Made by a program: the position numbers and the translations under genes
Notes under the pieces: generated by a model
Told to the model about the DNA's origin: nothing
Database searches by the model: none
The model's input: only the letters and a program-made list of their open reading frames with translations
NCBI GenBank assembly: GCA_028686145.1
Contig: JAQUCQ010000140.1
Coordinates: 1-8,200 of the forward strand
DNA: 8,200 nt
Direction: 5' to 3'
Source of the DNA: Desulfuromonadaceae bacterium
Lineage (GTDB): Bacteria > Desulfobacterota > Desulfuromonadia > Geobacterales > Pseudopelobacteraceae
In this document: in pieces, positions 1-7,467 of the stretch
Layout of the letters: every line of letters begins with the position of its first letter
Numbering within the stretch: position 1 is the first letter of the stretch

Positions 1-233
1 CCATGAACTTCGGCCCACTCGGCAAAGGCGTCTTCTTCCACCATGTGTTCAAAAACTTCATTGGTGACAAAATGGTACGCCTCACCCTCAATTTCCCCCT
101 GCCGAGGCGCGCGAGTCGTATAACTGACAGATTCCTTCATATCGGGAAAAGTTTTAAACAGTTCCCTGCACAGGGACGTTTTACCGGCACCGGACGGAGC
201 CGAAAGAATAAGAATCAAGCCTTCACGTTTCAT
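1..233 (-). CDS. gmk: Guanylate kinase, N-terminal part (runs off the left edge)
   Basis: Guanylate kinase phosphorylates GMP to GDP with ATP in the cytoplasm, a step of purine nucleotide synthesis and (p)ppGpp-linked metabolism. About 77 residues are visible, starting MKREGLILILSAPSGAGKTS. This contains the P-loop SAPSGAGKTS at residues 11-20. The GMP-binding segment follows: SYTTRAPRQGE with the conserved Ser-Tyr-Thr-Thr-Arg, then a YHFV element and an EWAEVHG element, all in family order. The ATG at 231-233 has a GAGAGG-like ribosome binding site (plus strand 242-247) about 8 nt upstream. The usual bacterial length is about 200 residues, so roughly 60% lies outside the window. The gene follows yicC in the same direction after 64 bp with no terminator, so the two are probably cotranscribed, an arrangement common in proteobacteria. 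Confidence 0.96.
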   Translation of the reverse strand, partial: MKREGLILILSAPSGAGKTSLCRELFKTFPDMKESVSYTTRAPRQGEIEGEAYHFVTNEVFEHMVEEDAFAEWAEVH

Positions 234-297
234 CAGAAATGCCTCTCAAAATTGCTCACGTGGTAAACTGCCAATCTGCGCCAATGTATGGCACAGA

Positions 298-1176
298 CTA
301 CTCTACATTTTGAACCTGTTCACGCATTTTTTCCATCTCGGCCTTGATCTGGATAACCAGATTCGTAATGCCGGCATCATTCGATTTTGATCCGATCGTA
401 TTGACCTCCCGATTCATCTCCTGCATCAGGAAGTCAAGCTTGCGGCCGACCGGTTCGGAACTGCGGAATGCCTCATCAAACTGGTTGAAATGGCTTGCAA
501 GCCTAACCAGTTCTTCCGTTATATCGCAGCGATCAGCCAATAACGCCACTTCCTGCGCCAACCGGCTTTCATCCATCTCAGCACCTTCAAGCAACTGTTC
601 CAAGCGCGTCTTCAATTTTTGACGATACTCCGTTACTACCTGCGGTGTCCGCTCTCCTATCTGTACCGTCCACTCGGCTACCTGCTTCCGCCTGGCCTGA
701 AGATCTTGAGCAAGCGCCTCGCCTTCCCGGGTTCGCATTTCGTCAAGCGCCGCAACGGCAGCCTGCACAGCCGCCATAAGGTGCGGCTGCAATTCTGTCT
801 CATCCACAACGCCGGACACCTCTTTCATTACTCCCTTTTGTGACATAATGTACGAAATCGGTGCATCCTGCGGCACATTAAACTCTTTCACCAAACGGGT
901 ATAGGCGTCATAATACCCTCGTGCGACAGCCATATCCAGTTGCGGTGCAGAATTAGCAGCAGCAGTTTCGTCCCACTGCACAGAAATGTCAATTTTGCCC
1001 CGTTTCAGCATTGAAGCGGCCAGACGCTTCACTTCGTTTTCAAACACATAAAAGGTTCGCGGCAACCGCACGGAAATTTCGCCATAGCGGTGGTTTACGG
1101 AACGGATCTCAATCAAAAAATTGCCGGCGGGAGTGAATGCTTCCCCTTTGCCATATCCTGTCATGCTTTTGAGCAC
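298..1176 (-). CDS. yicC: YicC/YloC family endoribonuclease
   Basis: YicC-family proteins are cytoplasmic endoribonucleases; the E. coli member is linked to small-RNA turnover. The 292-residue product matches the usual length of about 287-292. It opens with the hallmark LKSMTGYGKG and then IEIRSVNHRY near residues 23-32 (N-terminal YicC domain). It ends with the C-terminal DUF1732-type block: DRCDITEELVRLASH, then MNREVNTIGSKSND, then MREQVQNVE. The frame stays open upstream to an ATG at 1329, but GTG at 1174-1176 is the better start. It gives the family N-terminus, has GGAGG (plus strand 1185-1189) 8 nt upstream, and does not run into recC. It heads a leftward unit with gmk. The mid region (about residues 150-220) is helical and rich in Glu, Gln and Arg, as usual for the family. 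No clear sigma-70 promoter was found for it; an inverted repeat lies 31 nt upstream. Confidence 0.95.
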   Translation of the reverse strand: MLKSMTGYGKGEAFTPAGNFLIEIRSVNHRYGEISVRLPRTFYVFENEVKRLAASMLKRGKIDISVQWDETAAANSAPQLDMAVARGYYDAYTRLVKEFNVPQDAPISYIMSQKGVMKEVSGVVDETELQPHLMAAVQAAVAALDEMRTREGEALAQDLQARRKQVAEWTVQIGERTPQVVTEYRQKLKTRLEQLLEGAEMDESRLAQEVALLADRCDITEELVRLASHFNQFDEAFRSSEPVGRKLDFLMQEMNREVNTIGSKSNDAGITNLVIQIKAEMEKMREQVQNVE

Positions 1177-1184
1177 TGATAACA

Positions 1185-1189
1185 CCTCC
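1185..1189 (-). promoter_or_regulatory. Ribosome binding site that fixes the yicC GTG start
   Basis: On the minus strand GGAGG lies 8 nt before GTG at 1176. No comparable site precedes the further-upstream ATG at 1329, so this site decides the start. Confidence 0.85.
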
Positions 1190-1206
1190 GTTAAATTTAC
1201 GTTCAC

Positions 1207-1247
1207 ATACCGTAATTCCTGCTTGTTTGTCCAGCCAATTCCGGTAT
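1207..1247. repeat. Imperfect inverted repeat in the yicC/recC divergent gap
   Basis: The arms ATACCGTAATT (1207-1217) and AATTCCGGTAT (1237-1247) are reverse complements at 10 of 11 positions. Their centres are 30 bp apart, about three helical turns. The right arm overlaps the first three bases of the proposed recC -10 box, and the space between the arms holds the -35 box. It could be an operator for a protein binding one DNA face, or a stem in a yicC leader RNA. The function is inferred only. Confidence 0.45.
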
Positions 1248-1250
1248 AGT
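1223..1250 (+). promoter_or_regulatory. Candidate sigma-70 promoter of recC
   Basis: A -35 like TTGTTT (1223-1228), a 16-bp spacer and a good -10 TATAGT (1245-1250) lie just before recC. Transcription would begin near 1257, at or next to the ATG at 1258. The -10 is strong and the -35 moderate. No ribosome binding site lies between the promoter and the start codon. Confidence 0.5.
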
Positions 1251-1257
1251 TCTGGTT

Positions 1258-4200
1258 ATGCCAACACTTAGACTCGTCACCAGTTATTCCCAACACATCT
1301 TGATGAAGGCATTGGCTGACAACCTTCACTCCTCACCACTTTTACCTCTGCAACGAGAGAATATCGTTATCCTCAGCAACGGTATGGCCCGCTGGATATC
1401 CATGGAACTTGCCACCAGCCTTGGAGTTTCTGCCGGCATTGAGTTCAGCTTTCCCAATGATCTTCTCGACCGCTGCTTCGCAGCGGTGCTTACGGAATCA
1501 AAGTCATCGTTACCGTTTACCCACACGTCGTTGACCTGGCGCATTGCGTCGCAGTTGCCGTCGCTCTCTAAAACAGATGGTTTCGAACCGATTGCCACCT
1601 ATCTTGGCGATAGCCATGATGATCGCCGCCTGCTGCAGATATCCCGGTCCATTGCAGATTGCTTCGATCAATACACAATATTCCGCCCGGAAATGGTGTG
1701 TGCCTGGAATGATGGGCGCGATGATAATTGGCAGGCGCAATTATGGCGCGCGATAAACCGCGACTGCCACGGAAGTGACCGGGCAGCTCTCCTGAGAGCG
1801 TTGCAGCATCACGTAGCCAGCGATGCTCCGCTTAACGGCACATTACCGCGACGTTTCAGCCTGTTTGGAATTTCGTACCTCCCCCCGTTTCATCTGGAAG
1901 CGCTGCGCCTGCTTTCATCCTACTGTGACATCACCTGTTATCTGCTTAACCCCTGCGGACAGTACTGGGGTACAATCATTTCCGAAAAGAGAAAGTCACG
2001 ATTAGCACTACTGTCATCACTTTCTGCTGAAGCTGAAGAATATTACGAAACAGGCAATCCCCTCCTTTCATCACTTGGCACATTGGGCCAGGAATTCTTC
2101 GAGAATCTCCTGGAATATGGCTTTGAGGTAGAAGAACTGGATAATGTATCCAAAAGCAGTGAGACCATCCCCGGGTCAATTCTATCAACCATCCAGAACG
2201 ACATCCTCACCTTGTTTGATCGACCGGCCAGCGGCACAAAATGTTTCGTTTCCGAAAATGACCGTTCGTTGCAAATCCACTCGTGCCACGGGGCGTTGCG
2301 CGAGATGGAGATCCTGTATGACAACCTGTTGGCACAGTTCGACGAAATTTCCGGCCTGGAACCGCGTCATATCGTAGTAATGATCCCGGATATTGAAAGT
2401 TACGCACCCTATATAAGCTCCGTTTTCGGTAGCAAATCACCTGGAAGGCCTACGCTTCCCTATACAATTGCCGACCGTAGCGTCCGCATGGAAAACATTT
2501 ATGTCAATGCTTTCCTCAAAATCCTTACCATAGGATCAAGCCGTTTTGCCCTCCACGAAATAATGGATCTTCTTGAAAACCCCATCATTATGAGCCGTTT
2601 CGATCTCAATGAAGATGAGCTTATCGACATCAGAACCTGGCTGGCAGACTGCAACGTGCGCTGGGGGTTTGATGGCGATCACCGTACCGATCTTGGTTTT
2701 CCGCGCTACACAGATTTCAGTTGGCAGGCCGGCCTGGACAAATTGTTTCTCGGCTACGCAATGGCATCGGATGATTCTTCCACATTCTGTGGGATACTCC
2801 CCTATTCTTCCTGTTCAGGCAGCCAGGCTGAGGCATTGGGAAATCTGGCTGATTTTATTGCCATGGTTCGGGAAACCTCTCTTCTCTTTAGCAAACCTCA
2901 TACACTTCCCGAATGGGCAGACATATTTACCACCACTGTTGCCCGCATGTTGCTGGCAGACACAAATGATTCGACAGGTCCGCTCATTGTTGCCAAAGCC
3001 CTCAATTCACTTCGCGAAGCTTCGATACTACATGGTTTCAAGCAGCCGATTGCACTCGATGCCGTGCGGGACCACCTGATTGAAATAACAGCCAAGAGCG
3101 GTGGCGGCTACGGATTCATGGGGGGAGCTATAACGTTTTGTGCAATGCTGCCGATGCGGAGTATCCCGATGCGGGTGATCTGGCTGGCAGGAATGAATGA
3201 CGGACAATTTCCCCGAACCGAAAGACCTCCCGGATTCAGCCTGATGAACGGTGCCCGGCGACGCGGAGACCGATCCTTGCGGGACGAAGACCGCTACCTG
3301 TTCCTTGAAGCGCTCATGGCCGCGGAGGATCGTTTCTGCATCAGCTATAACGGCCAGAACAATCGCGATAACAGCACCATCCCCCCCTCGGTTCTGGTCG
3401 CCGAACTGATAGACTATGTCACCAGCGGATTTATCCGCCCGGACGGAACAACCCCCGCATCAGTCCTTGTCCGGCACCGCCTGCAAGGTTTCAGCCCTCT
3501 CTACTTTGATGGTCATGACCCCGCACACCTATTCAGTTATGACCGGGTCAGTTGCGAGGCTATTGAAGCCAGACGCGAGTCAGGGCGCACGCGACGTGAA
3601 TTTATTGGAGAACCTCTGCATCTTGACAGCACTCCGGTTTTAGAGATAGGGCTGCATCATCTGATACGTTTCCTGACCAACCCAGCCGCTGCATTTCTTG
3701 AACAGCGCCTTCGAGTCAAACCATTCAATCCAGCTGACGAACCTGATGACTCTGAACCGTTTTCGCTTGACGCACTCCCTCGCTACTCTCTTTCACAAGA
3801 GCTTGTCATCCAGCTGATGAAAGGGGCGCAGTACGATGAATGCCTCTCAGCAGCACGATCACGCGGTGTTCTACCGCCGCTGTCAGCCGGCAAGGCAGCC
3901 TTTGATGCAGCATGGGAAAAAAGCCGCCAGTTTGCCGAGATGCTCGAAGCGCAGCTCGGAACGCGCCTGGATCCGCTTACGCTTACGTTCACTCATGGCA
4001 GGGTACACCTGCAAGCGGTTCTAGAAAACTGCCAAAGCGGCACACACATGCGTTGGCGCTGCGCACGAATGAAGGGAAAAGATCGCCTCACCATCTGGCT
4101 TGAGCATCTGCTTCTTAACATCGCCAAGGCTGACGGTTACCCTCTGCGCAGCATAATGATAGCATCCGACACGACTTTAATACTGCCACCACTCGAACAT

Positions 4201-4470
4201 GCAGCAGAAATCCTGTCCGATCTGCTCGATCTGTACTGCGAAGGAATGAAACAACCACTCCGTTTCTTCCCGGAAACGTCCTGGCTCTTTCAGAAAAATG
4301 GCCTCTCGAAGGCTGAAGCCAGCTGGCGGGGAAATCAGCGGCAAGGTATCCCCGGGGAATGCGACAACCAGGCGGTATCCTTCTGCTTTGGCGACGAGGA
4401 ACCGTGGGGAGATGAGTTTGCCGCTCTGGCAGAACGTATATACGGACCGCTTATTGCTGCCATTGGATAG
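1258..4470 (+). CDS. recC: Exodeoxyribonuclease V gamma subunit RecC
   Basis: RecC is the non-catalytic scaffold and Chi-reading subunit of the RecBCD helicase-nuclease, which processes double-strand breaks in the cytoplasm. The product has 1070 residues; E. coli RecC has 1122. Family blocks appear in order. The N-terminal helicase-like fold has SNGMARWISMEL (about 40-51). HSCHGALREMEILYDNLL begins near 341. An inactive-helicase core has MRSIPMRVIWLAGMNDGQFP (about 632-651), then RGDRSLRDEDRYLFLEAL (about 669-686) and a PSVLVAELIDYV element. The nuclease-like C-terminal domain begins near 795 with a LIRFLTNP element. There are no frameshifts or internal stops. ATG 1258 is the only ATG, GTG or TTG start between the upstream in-frame stop at 1213-1215 and residue 16, yet it has no ribosome binding site. 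recB and recD do not follow, so the partners must lie elsewhere or be absent. It is divergent from yicC and convergent with the bd-like operon. Confidence 0.95.
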   Translation: MPTLRLVTSYSQHILMKALADNLHSSPLLPLQRENIVILSNGMARWISMELATSLGVSAGIEFSFPNDLLDRCFAAVLTESKSSLPFTHTSLTWRIASQLPSLSKTDGFEPIATYLGDSHDDRRLLQISRSIADCFDQYTIFRPEMVCAWNDGRDDNWQAQLWRAINRDCHGSDRAALLRALQHHVASDAPLNGTLPRRFSLFGISYLPPFHLEALRLLSSYCDITCYLLNPCGQYWGTIISEKRKSRLALLSSLSAEAEEYYETGNPLLSSLGTLGQEFFENLLEYGFEVEELDNVSKSSETIPGSILSTIQNDILTLFDRPASGTKCFVSENDRSLQIHSCHGALREMEILYDNLLAQFDEISGLEPRHIVVMIPDIESYAPYISSVFGSKSPGRPTLPYTIADRSVRMENIYVNAFLKILTIGSSRFALHEIMDLLENPIIMSRFDLNEDELIDIRTWLADCNVRWGFDGDHRTDLGFPRYTDFSWQAGLDKLFLGYAMASDDSSTFCGILPYSSCSGSQAEALGNLADFIAMVRETSLLFSKPHTLPEWADIFTTTVARMLLADTNDSTGPLIVAKALNSLREASILHGFKQPIALDAVRDHLIEITAKSGGGYGFMGGAITFCAMLPMRSIPMRVIWLAGMNDGQFPRTERPPGFSLMNGARRRGDRSLRDEDRYLFLEALMAAEDRFCISYNGQNNRDNSTIPPSVLVAELIDYVTSGFIRPDGTTPASVLVRHRLQGFSPLYFDGHDPAHLFSYDRVSCEAIEARRESGRTRREFIGEPLHLDSTPVLEIGLHHLIRFLTNPAAAFLEQRLRVKPFNPADEPDDSEPFSLDALPRYSLSQELVIQLMKGAQYDECLSAARSRGVLPPLSAGKAAFDAAWEKSRQFAEMLEAQLGTRLDPLTLTFTHGRVHLQAVLENCQSGTHMRWRCARMKGKDRLTIWLEHLLLNIAKADGYPLRSIMIASDTTLILPPLEHAAEILSDLLDLYCEGMKQPLRFFPETSWLFQKNGLSKAEASWRGNQRQGIPGECDNQAVSFCFGDEEPWGDEFAALAERIYGPLIAAIG

Positions 4471-4535
4471 GATTACATGGCAGAAGATCTCCACAACAGC
4501 TAACTAACGTAATAACAAAACTATTAGATTCCGTA
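4471..4535. other. Convergent gap after recC; no terminator or recB start seen
   Basis: This 65-bp gap separates the 3' ends of recC (rightward) and the bd-like operon (leftward). An ATG at 4477 opens an eight-codon frame (MAEDLHNS) ending in TAA. It sits where a recB start might be expected, but it carries no Walker A motif and no clear RecB similarity. The rest is AT-rich. The only dyad is a 5-bp AT-only repeat, too weak for a terminator, so the two transcripts may overlap at their ends. Confidence 0.5.
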
Positions 4536-5603
4536 TTAACCGACCTTTTTAACTCCGCGAAGCCTGGAGAGCATCCAGGCAATAACCGCAAGTCCCAACA
4601 CCAGAATCACCAAAAAGAATACCAAGGGCGACCACTGCACATTGACCGGCACTGCAGCCATATCAAAATAGGGTTCCAGGTAACCGACCCGCACACTGTC
4701 GCGAATAAAGGCCATCACATAGATGAGCGGAATGACCAGACAGAGAGTTGCCGTAATATTGCGTCGGTAGCTGGTAACCAGACTCGTAACGGCGAGCAGT
4801 ATCCCCACTGTCAGTAGACCTGTAGCAAGCGCGTTGTCCCCGATGAACCGCTTCATCACCTCCCCCGGCAGAGTCAACAGGAACAAGGCACCCATCAGAA
4901 TCTGCATACCGGTCAGCAAGGTAAAAAGTTGCATCCCCAGCCTGGTACCCGCCTCAGCCACACCGGTATCATGTTTCAGCACGGTTGACGAATAGAGTGC
5001 GACACAGAGCCCCCCCACCGCAAGTGAGCCGATCATCATATGCAGGTAACGAGGCAGCAGGGCCGGGTCAGCCAGATTCAACAAGGTTCCTCCCGGTTCA
5101 GCAAACCAGCGCAGCCAACTGGCTGGCGAGAGCATCATTGTCATGTTATTGGAGAAGAGGAAGCCAACCGTCATCAGCAGCAGCAGGACAAACAGAATGG
5201 CAAACTTGGCCAGGTTGTCTAGTTTATTGAATTTAAAGTCATAGATATAGGCAAGGTAGTAAGCAATAATCAGGATCGGAATGACTGCCAGCCAGAACAG
5301 CCCCATCATGATGGTGCTGGTATAGAGCAGATGCCCATACAGTACGTTGACAAACAGGAGCGGCGCAACTCCCAGATTGATGGTGAAGGCCATAAAAAAC
5401 GGCAGCACCTTGGCCAATTCATGGGAAAGTTCTTGATAACAACGTTCAGGTCGTAAATGACATATAAAAGCAGTTAGCGCGGTACCCAGCATGGCGTTCA
5501 TGGCGAACAGGTGCAGGGGGAAGGTGAACATCAGCAGAAACTGGAACCAACCCCAGTGAATTGTAAGCGCATCAGCAGTCGGTATCAGGGTAGCGGGATT
5601 CAT
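4536..5603 (-). CDS. CydA-like membrane subunit II of a bd-type oxidase-like complex
   Basis: The 355-residue integral membrane protein has about nine helices (roughly 18-46, 66-88, 92-120, 132-150, 184-206, 224-245, 258-278, 284-301, 325-346) and no c-heme motif. It occupies the place of CydB but resembles CydA. PLHLFAMNAMLG (His31) matches the E. coli TM1 His19 region. PRYLHMMIGSLAVGG (His188) aligns without gaps to the His186 (b558 ligand) helix. MMLSP (156-160) matches the MxNP motif after TM4, and Asp302/Arg305 match Glu445/Arg448. The TM3 glutamates (E99, E107) have no counterpart and there is no Q-loop. ATG 5601-5603 overlaps the upstream stop as ATGA, and GGAGG lies 6 nt before it inside the upstream gene, so translation is probably coupled. 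Homology to CydA is a hand alignment and not proven; the safe minimum call is a polytopic partner of subunit I. Confidence 0.75.
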   Translation of the reverse strand: MNPATLIPTADALTIHWGWFQFLLMFTFPLHLFAMNAMLGTALTAFICHLRPERCYQELSHELAKVLPFFMAFTINLGVAPLLFVNVLYGHLLYTSTIMMGLFWLAVIPILIIAYYLAYIYDFKFNKLDNLAKFAILFVLLLLMTVGFLFSNNMTMMLSPASWLRWFAEPGGTLLNLADPALLPRYLHMMIGSLAVGGLCVALYSSTVLKHDTGVAEAGTRLGMQLFTLLTGMQILMGALFLLTLPGEVMKRFIGDNALATGLLTVGILLAVTSLVTSYRRNITATLCLVIPLIYVMAFIRDSVRVGYLEPYFDMAAVPVNVQWSPLVFFLVILVLGLAVIAWMLSRLRGVKKVG

Positions 5604-7357
5604 TTGGCACCTCCTGTCTGCTTCACTATATAGTCAGCCAGAGCATCCTTTTCAGCCGCTGACCCGTTATAGTCAGGCATGGCCGGATTCAAGGCCGAAA
5701 GTTTGTCCAGAGTAGTTCGTATCTTCACTCGCGGCCAACCAGACATCTTTGATTTCACGACATCAAAGCCATGGCAAGCTGTACAGTTCTCTTCAAAGAG
5801 TTCAGCCCCCTGCTCTTTTACCGGTGAGGTCGACTCTTGGTTATTCAAGCCGTGCAGATATCCGGACACAGCATCCTTATCCGCAGCTGGTGCGTTATAG
5901 TCCGGCATGGCCGGATTCAGGGCCGACAACTTATCCAGTGCAGTGCGGATCTTCTCTTTTGACCAGCCAACGATCTTGGGTTTCAGGATATCAGCACCAT
6001 GACAAGGGGCGCAGTTATCATCAAACAAACTCTTGCCGCGGTTACCTGCAGCGGGCGCACCTTCAATGAGCGCTTTTTTATTCAAACCGGCAACCAGATA
6101 GGCAGCCAAGGCCTTCAGCTCAGTTTCGTTTCCAATGAACGGTGGCATAAAATAACGTTTTTCATGAATGGTAGCCAGATATTTACGCATAGCATCATAG
6201 CTCATGTTTTTGGTGCGAACGATGATATCGTTGTTAAATCCGCCCACCGTATGGCAGGCAAAACACTGATGCTGGAACAGTTCCTTACCAACGTCAAGCT
6301 GGTTTGCTTCAGTTACTACTTTATATTGGACCCATTTTGCATTTTTCAGATATCCTTCCTGATCAATCCTCTCCACATCTCTCTCAAGAATTCCATCTGA
6401 GTACATATATCCATTAACGACATACGGACGCCTGTCAGCCTCACGTGTCCATTCAAAGGCCCCCAAGTAACCCATCGCCGCAATCATTACAACGACAGTC
6501 AACACTTTGGTGAGGGACTTTGAATTTAACAGCATCAGTGTGATTGCAGCAGCGGCAAGGGTAACCAGAGAAAACTCTCCTACCGTGGCAGCACGAGTTA
6601 TTGTGGGAGACATGCCTTCAGCAAGACTGCGGGCCTTGTCCGGCAATATCGCAAGATACCACCAACCGGCCGGTACCGACAGGACCAGCGATACCAACAC
6701 CCATTTGCCGGAATAACGGACCATCTTGCGCCGGGTCTCCTCATTATCCAGAAAGGAGGCAGTCAGAAAACCATAACAACCGGCCAACATGAAGCTCATG
6801 AAGCTGCGGAAAAATATTGACGGCCAGAAGGTAGGAGTGAAAAAACCGGACCAGAAATTGTTATTGGTGACCCACTCACCGGGATTCAGCATAAAGTCGA
6901 TGATACCGGTAATCAGAAACAGGCTTATCCAGGCGGCAGCAAAATAAATCCAGCCGATTATCTGGTGGGTACGGTCATCCATACGGCCAAAGGTATAAAA
7001 ATAGACAAAGAGCGCCACAATCTCTACCAGAAAGAAAACCCATTCAGCGGCCCAACCAAACACGAAGGTATGAATCAAGAGCGAAGTAGCCGCCGGATTG
7101 ATAATGGAGATCACGAACCAGATTGCTACACCCGTCAGGCCACCAAAAACCATTGTCAACAGCATGAAGAATTTCGTATGCTTTTTGACAAAAGCCATGA
7201 TCGACTGATCCTGTTCACGGATAGCCTTCCGTTCGGTCATGACGAGATAAAGCCCGCCACCAACTGCAAAATGAGAGACAAAAACATGCACAATTGCAAC
7301 CAGCGCAATCAACAAGCCCCCACCGAACGCTGGAACATACCAGACCGGATAATTCAT
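5600..7357 (-). CDS. CydA-like bd oxidase subunit I fused to three cytochrome c domains
   Basis: The 585-residue inner-membrane protein has about eight helices (12-40, 64-86, 92-121, 133-155, 178-203, 217-237, 258-278, 284-301) and then a soluble tail, probably periplasmic. The tail binds three c-hemes: CFACH 365-369, CAPCH 449-453 and CTACH 525-529, with likely distal Met404, Met484 and Met560. CydA features by hand alignment to E. coli: His24 for His19, Glu105 and Glu112 for E99 and E107 in TM3, FMLNP (155-159) for the MQNP motif, and Glu306-x-x-Arg-x-Pro for Glu445 and GRQPW. Arg184 stands where His186 (heme b558) is expected. The TM6-TM7 loop is only about 20 residues, so the Q-loop is missing. 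The likely role is oxygen reduction or electron transfer linked to periplasmic cytochrome c, in complex with the downstream gene product. The start is ATG 7355-7357, with AAAGGAGG ending 6 nt upstream; an upstream in-frame ATG (7384) lacks such a site. Confidence 0.88.
   Translation of the reverse strand: MNYPVWYVPAFGGGLLIALVAIVHVFVSHFAVGGGLYLVMTERKAIREQDQSIMAFVKKHTKFFMLLTMVFGGLTGVAIWFVISIINPAATSLLIHTFVFGWAAEWVFFLVEIVALFVYFYTFGRMDDRTHQIIGWIYFAAAWISLFLITGIIDFMLNPGEWVTNNNFWSGFFTPTFWPSIFFRSFMSFMLAGCYGFLTASFLDNEETRRKMVRYSGKWVLVSLVLSVPAGWWYLAILPDKARSLAEGMSPTITRAATVGEFSLVTLAAAAITLMLLNSKSLTKVLTVVVMIAAMGYLGAFEWTREADRRPYVVNGYMYSDGILERDVERIDQEGYLKNAKWVQYKVVTEANQLDVGKELFQHQCFACHTVGGFNNDIIVRTKNMSYDAMRKYLATIHEKRYFMPPFIGNETELKALAAYLVAGLNKKALIEGAPAAGNRGKSLFDDNCAPCHGADILKPKIVGWSKEKIRTALDKLSALNPAMPDYNAPAADKDAVSGYLHGLNNQESTSPVKEQGAELFEENCTACHGFDVVKSKMSGWPRVKIRTTLDKLSALNPAMPDYNGSAAEKDALADYIVKQTGGAK
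5603..6046 (-). repeat. Tandem duplication of a cytochrome c domain inside subunit I
   Basis: The second and third c-heme domains are direct repeats with a 228-bp (76-codon) period: residues 438-513 (plus strand 5819-6046) and 514-585 (5603-5818). The block KLSALNPAMPDYN is identical in both, and a 16-base stretch (plus strand from 5676 and 5904) is identical at the DNA level. The first heme domain (about 352-430) is more distant, with a HTVGG heme site and a MPPF distal loop. Confidence 0.9.
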
Positions 7358-7371
7358 GCCTGCCCTCCTTT
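7355..7371 (-). promoter_or_regulatory. Ribosome binding site that fixes the subunit I start
   Basis: The minus strand reads AAAGGAGG, then GCAGGC, then ATG at 7357. This near-perfect site favours the start at 7357 over the in-frame ATG nine codons upstream (7384). Confidence 0.85.
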
Positions 7372-7467
7372 TGTTGTGTTGCAACAGCTATGATCGTAGT
7401 CAGCCTGAAATTATTTTATCTATCCTGCTTAACAAGGCTCAGATTCGAGCAGACATAGGCATACGTA

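Noticed and set aside
254..297. Possible sigma-54 promoter between yicC and gmk (TGGCGCAGATTGGCA on the minus strand)
   Set aside because: The GG-to-GC spacing is 9 rather than the required 10, and the site lies inside a likely yicC-gmk operon.
1177..1329. N-terminal extension of YicC by 51 residues to an ATG at 1329
   Set aside because: The extension would overlap the recC start, lacks a ribosome binding site and does not resemble the family; GTG 1176 has an excellent GGAGG site and gives the normal length.
2609..3079. 156-residue open frame inside recC, same strand, different frame
   Set aside because: It is a shadow of recC. It has no ribosome binding site and no recognisable protein features, and recC is unbroken across it.
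4177..4494. 105-residue minus-strand frame over the recC 3' end
   Set aside because: It is antisense to the conserved recC C-terminus, with no ribosome binding site and no known motif.
4509..4525. AT-only inverted repeat TAATA/TATTA between recC and the bd-like operon as a terminator
   Set aside because: It has only five A-T pairs and no G-C stem, so it is too weak for an intrinsic terminator.
4562..4580. GCCTGG/CCAGGC hairpin near the end of subunit II
   Set aside because: It is a six-bp stem inside coding sequence with no T-run on either side, best explained by codon content.
7377..7386. Perfect 10-bp palindrome TGTTGCAACA about 20 nt upstream of the subunit I start
   Set aside because: It is short, occurs once in the window, and is not tied to a known regulator or promoter element.
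6965..7393. 142-residue plus-strand frame antisense to the start of CydA-like subunit I
   Set aside because: It mirrors membrane-coding sequence, has no start signals and no domain character.
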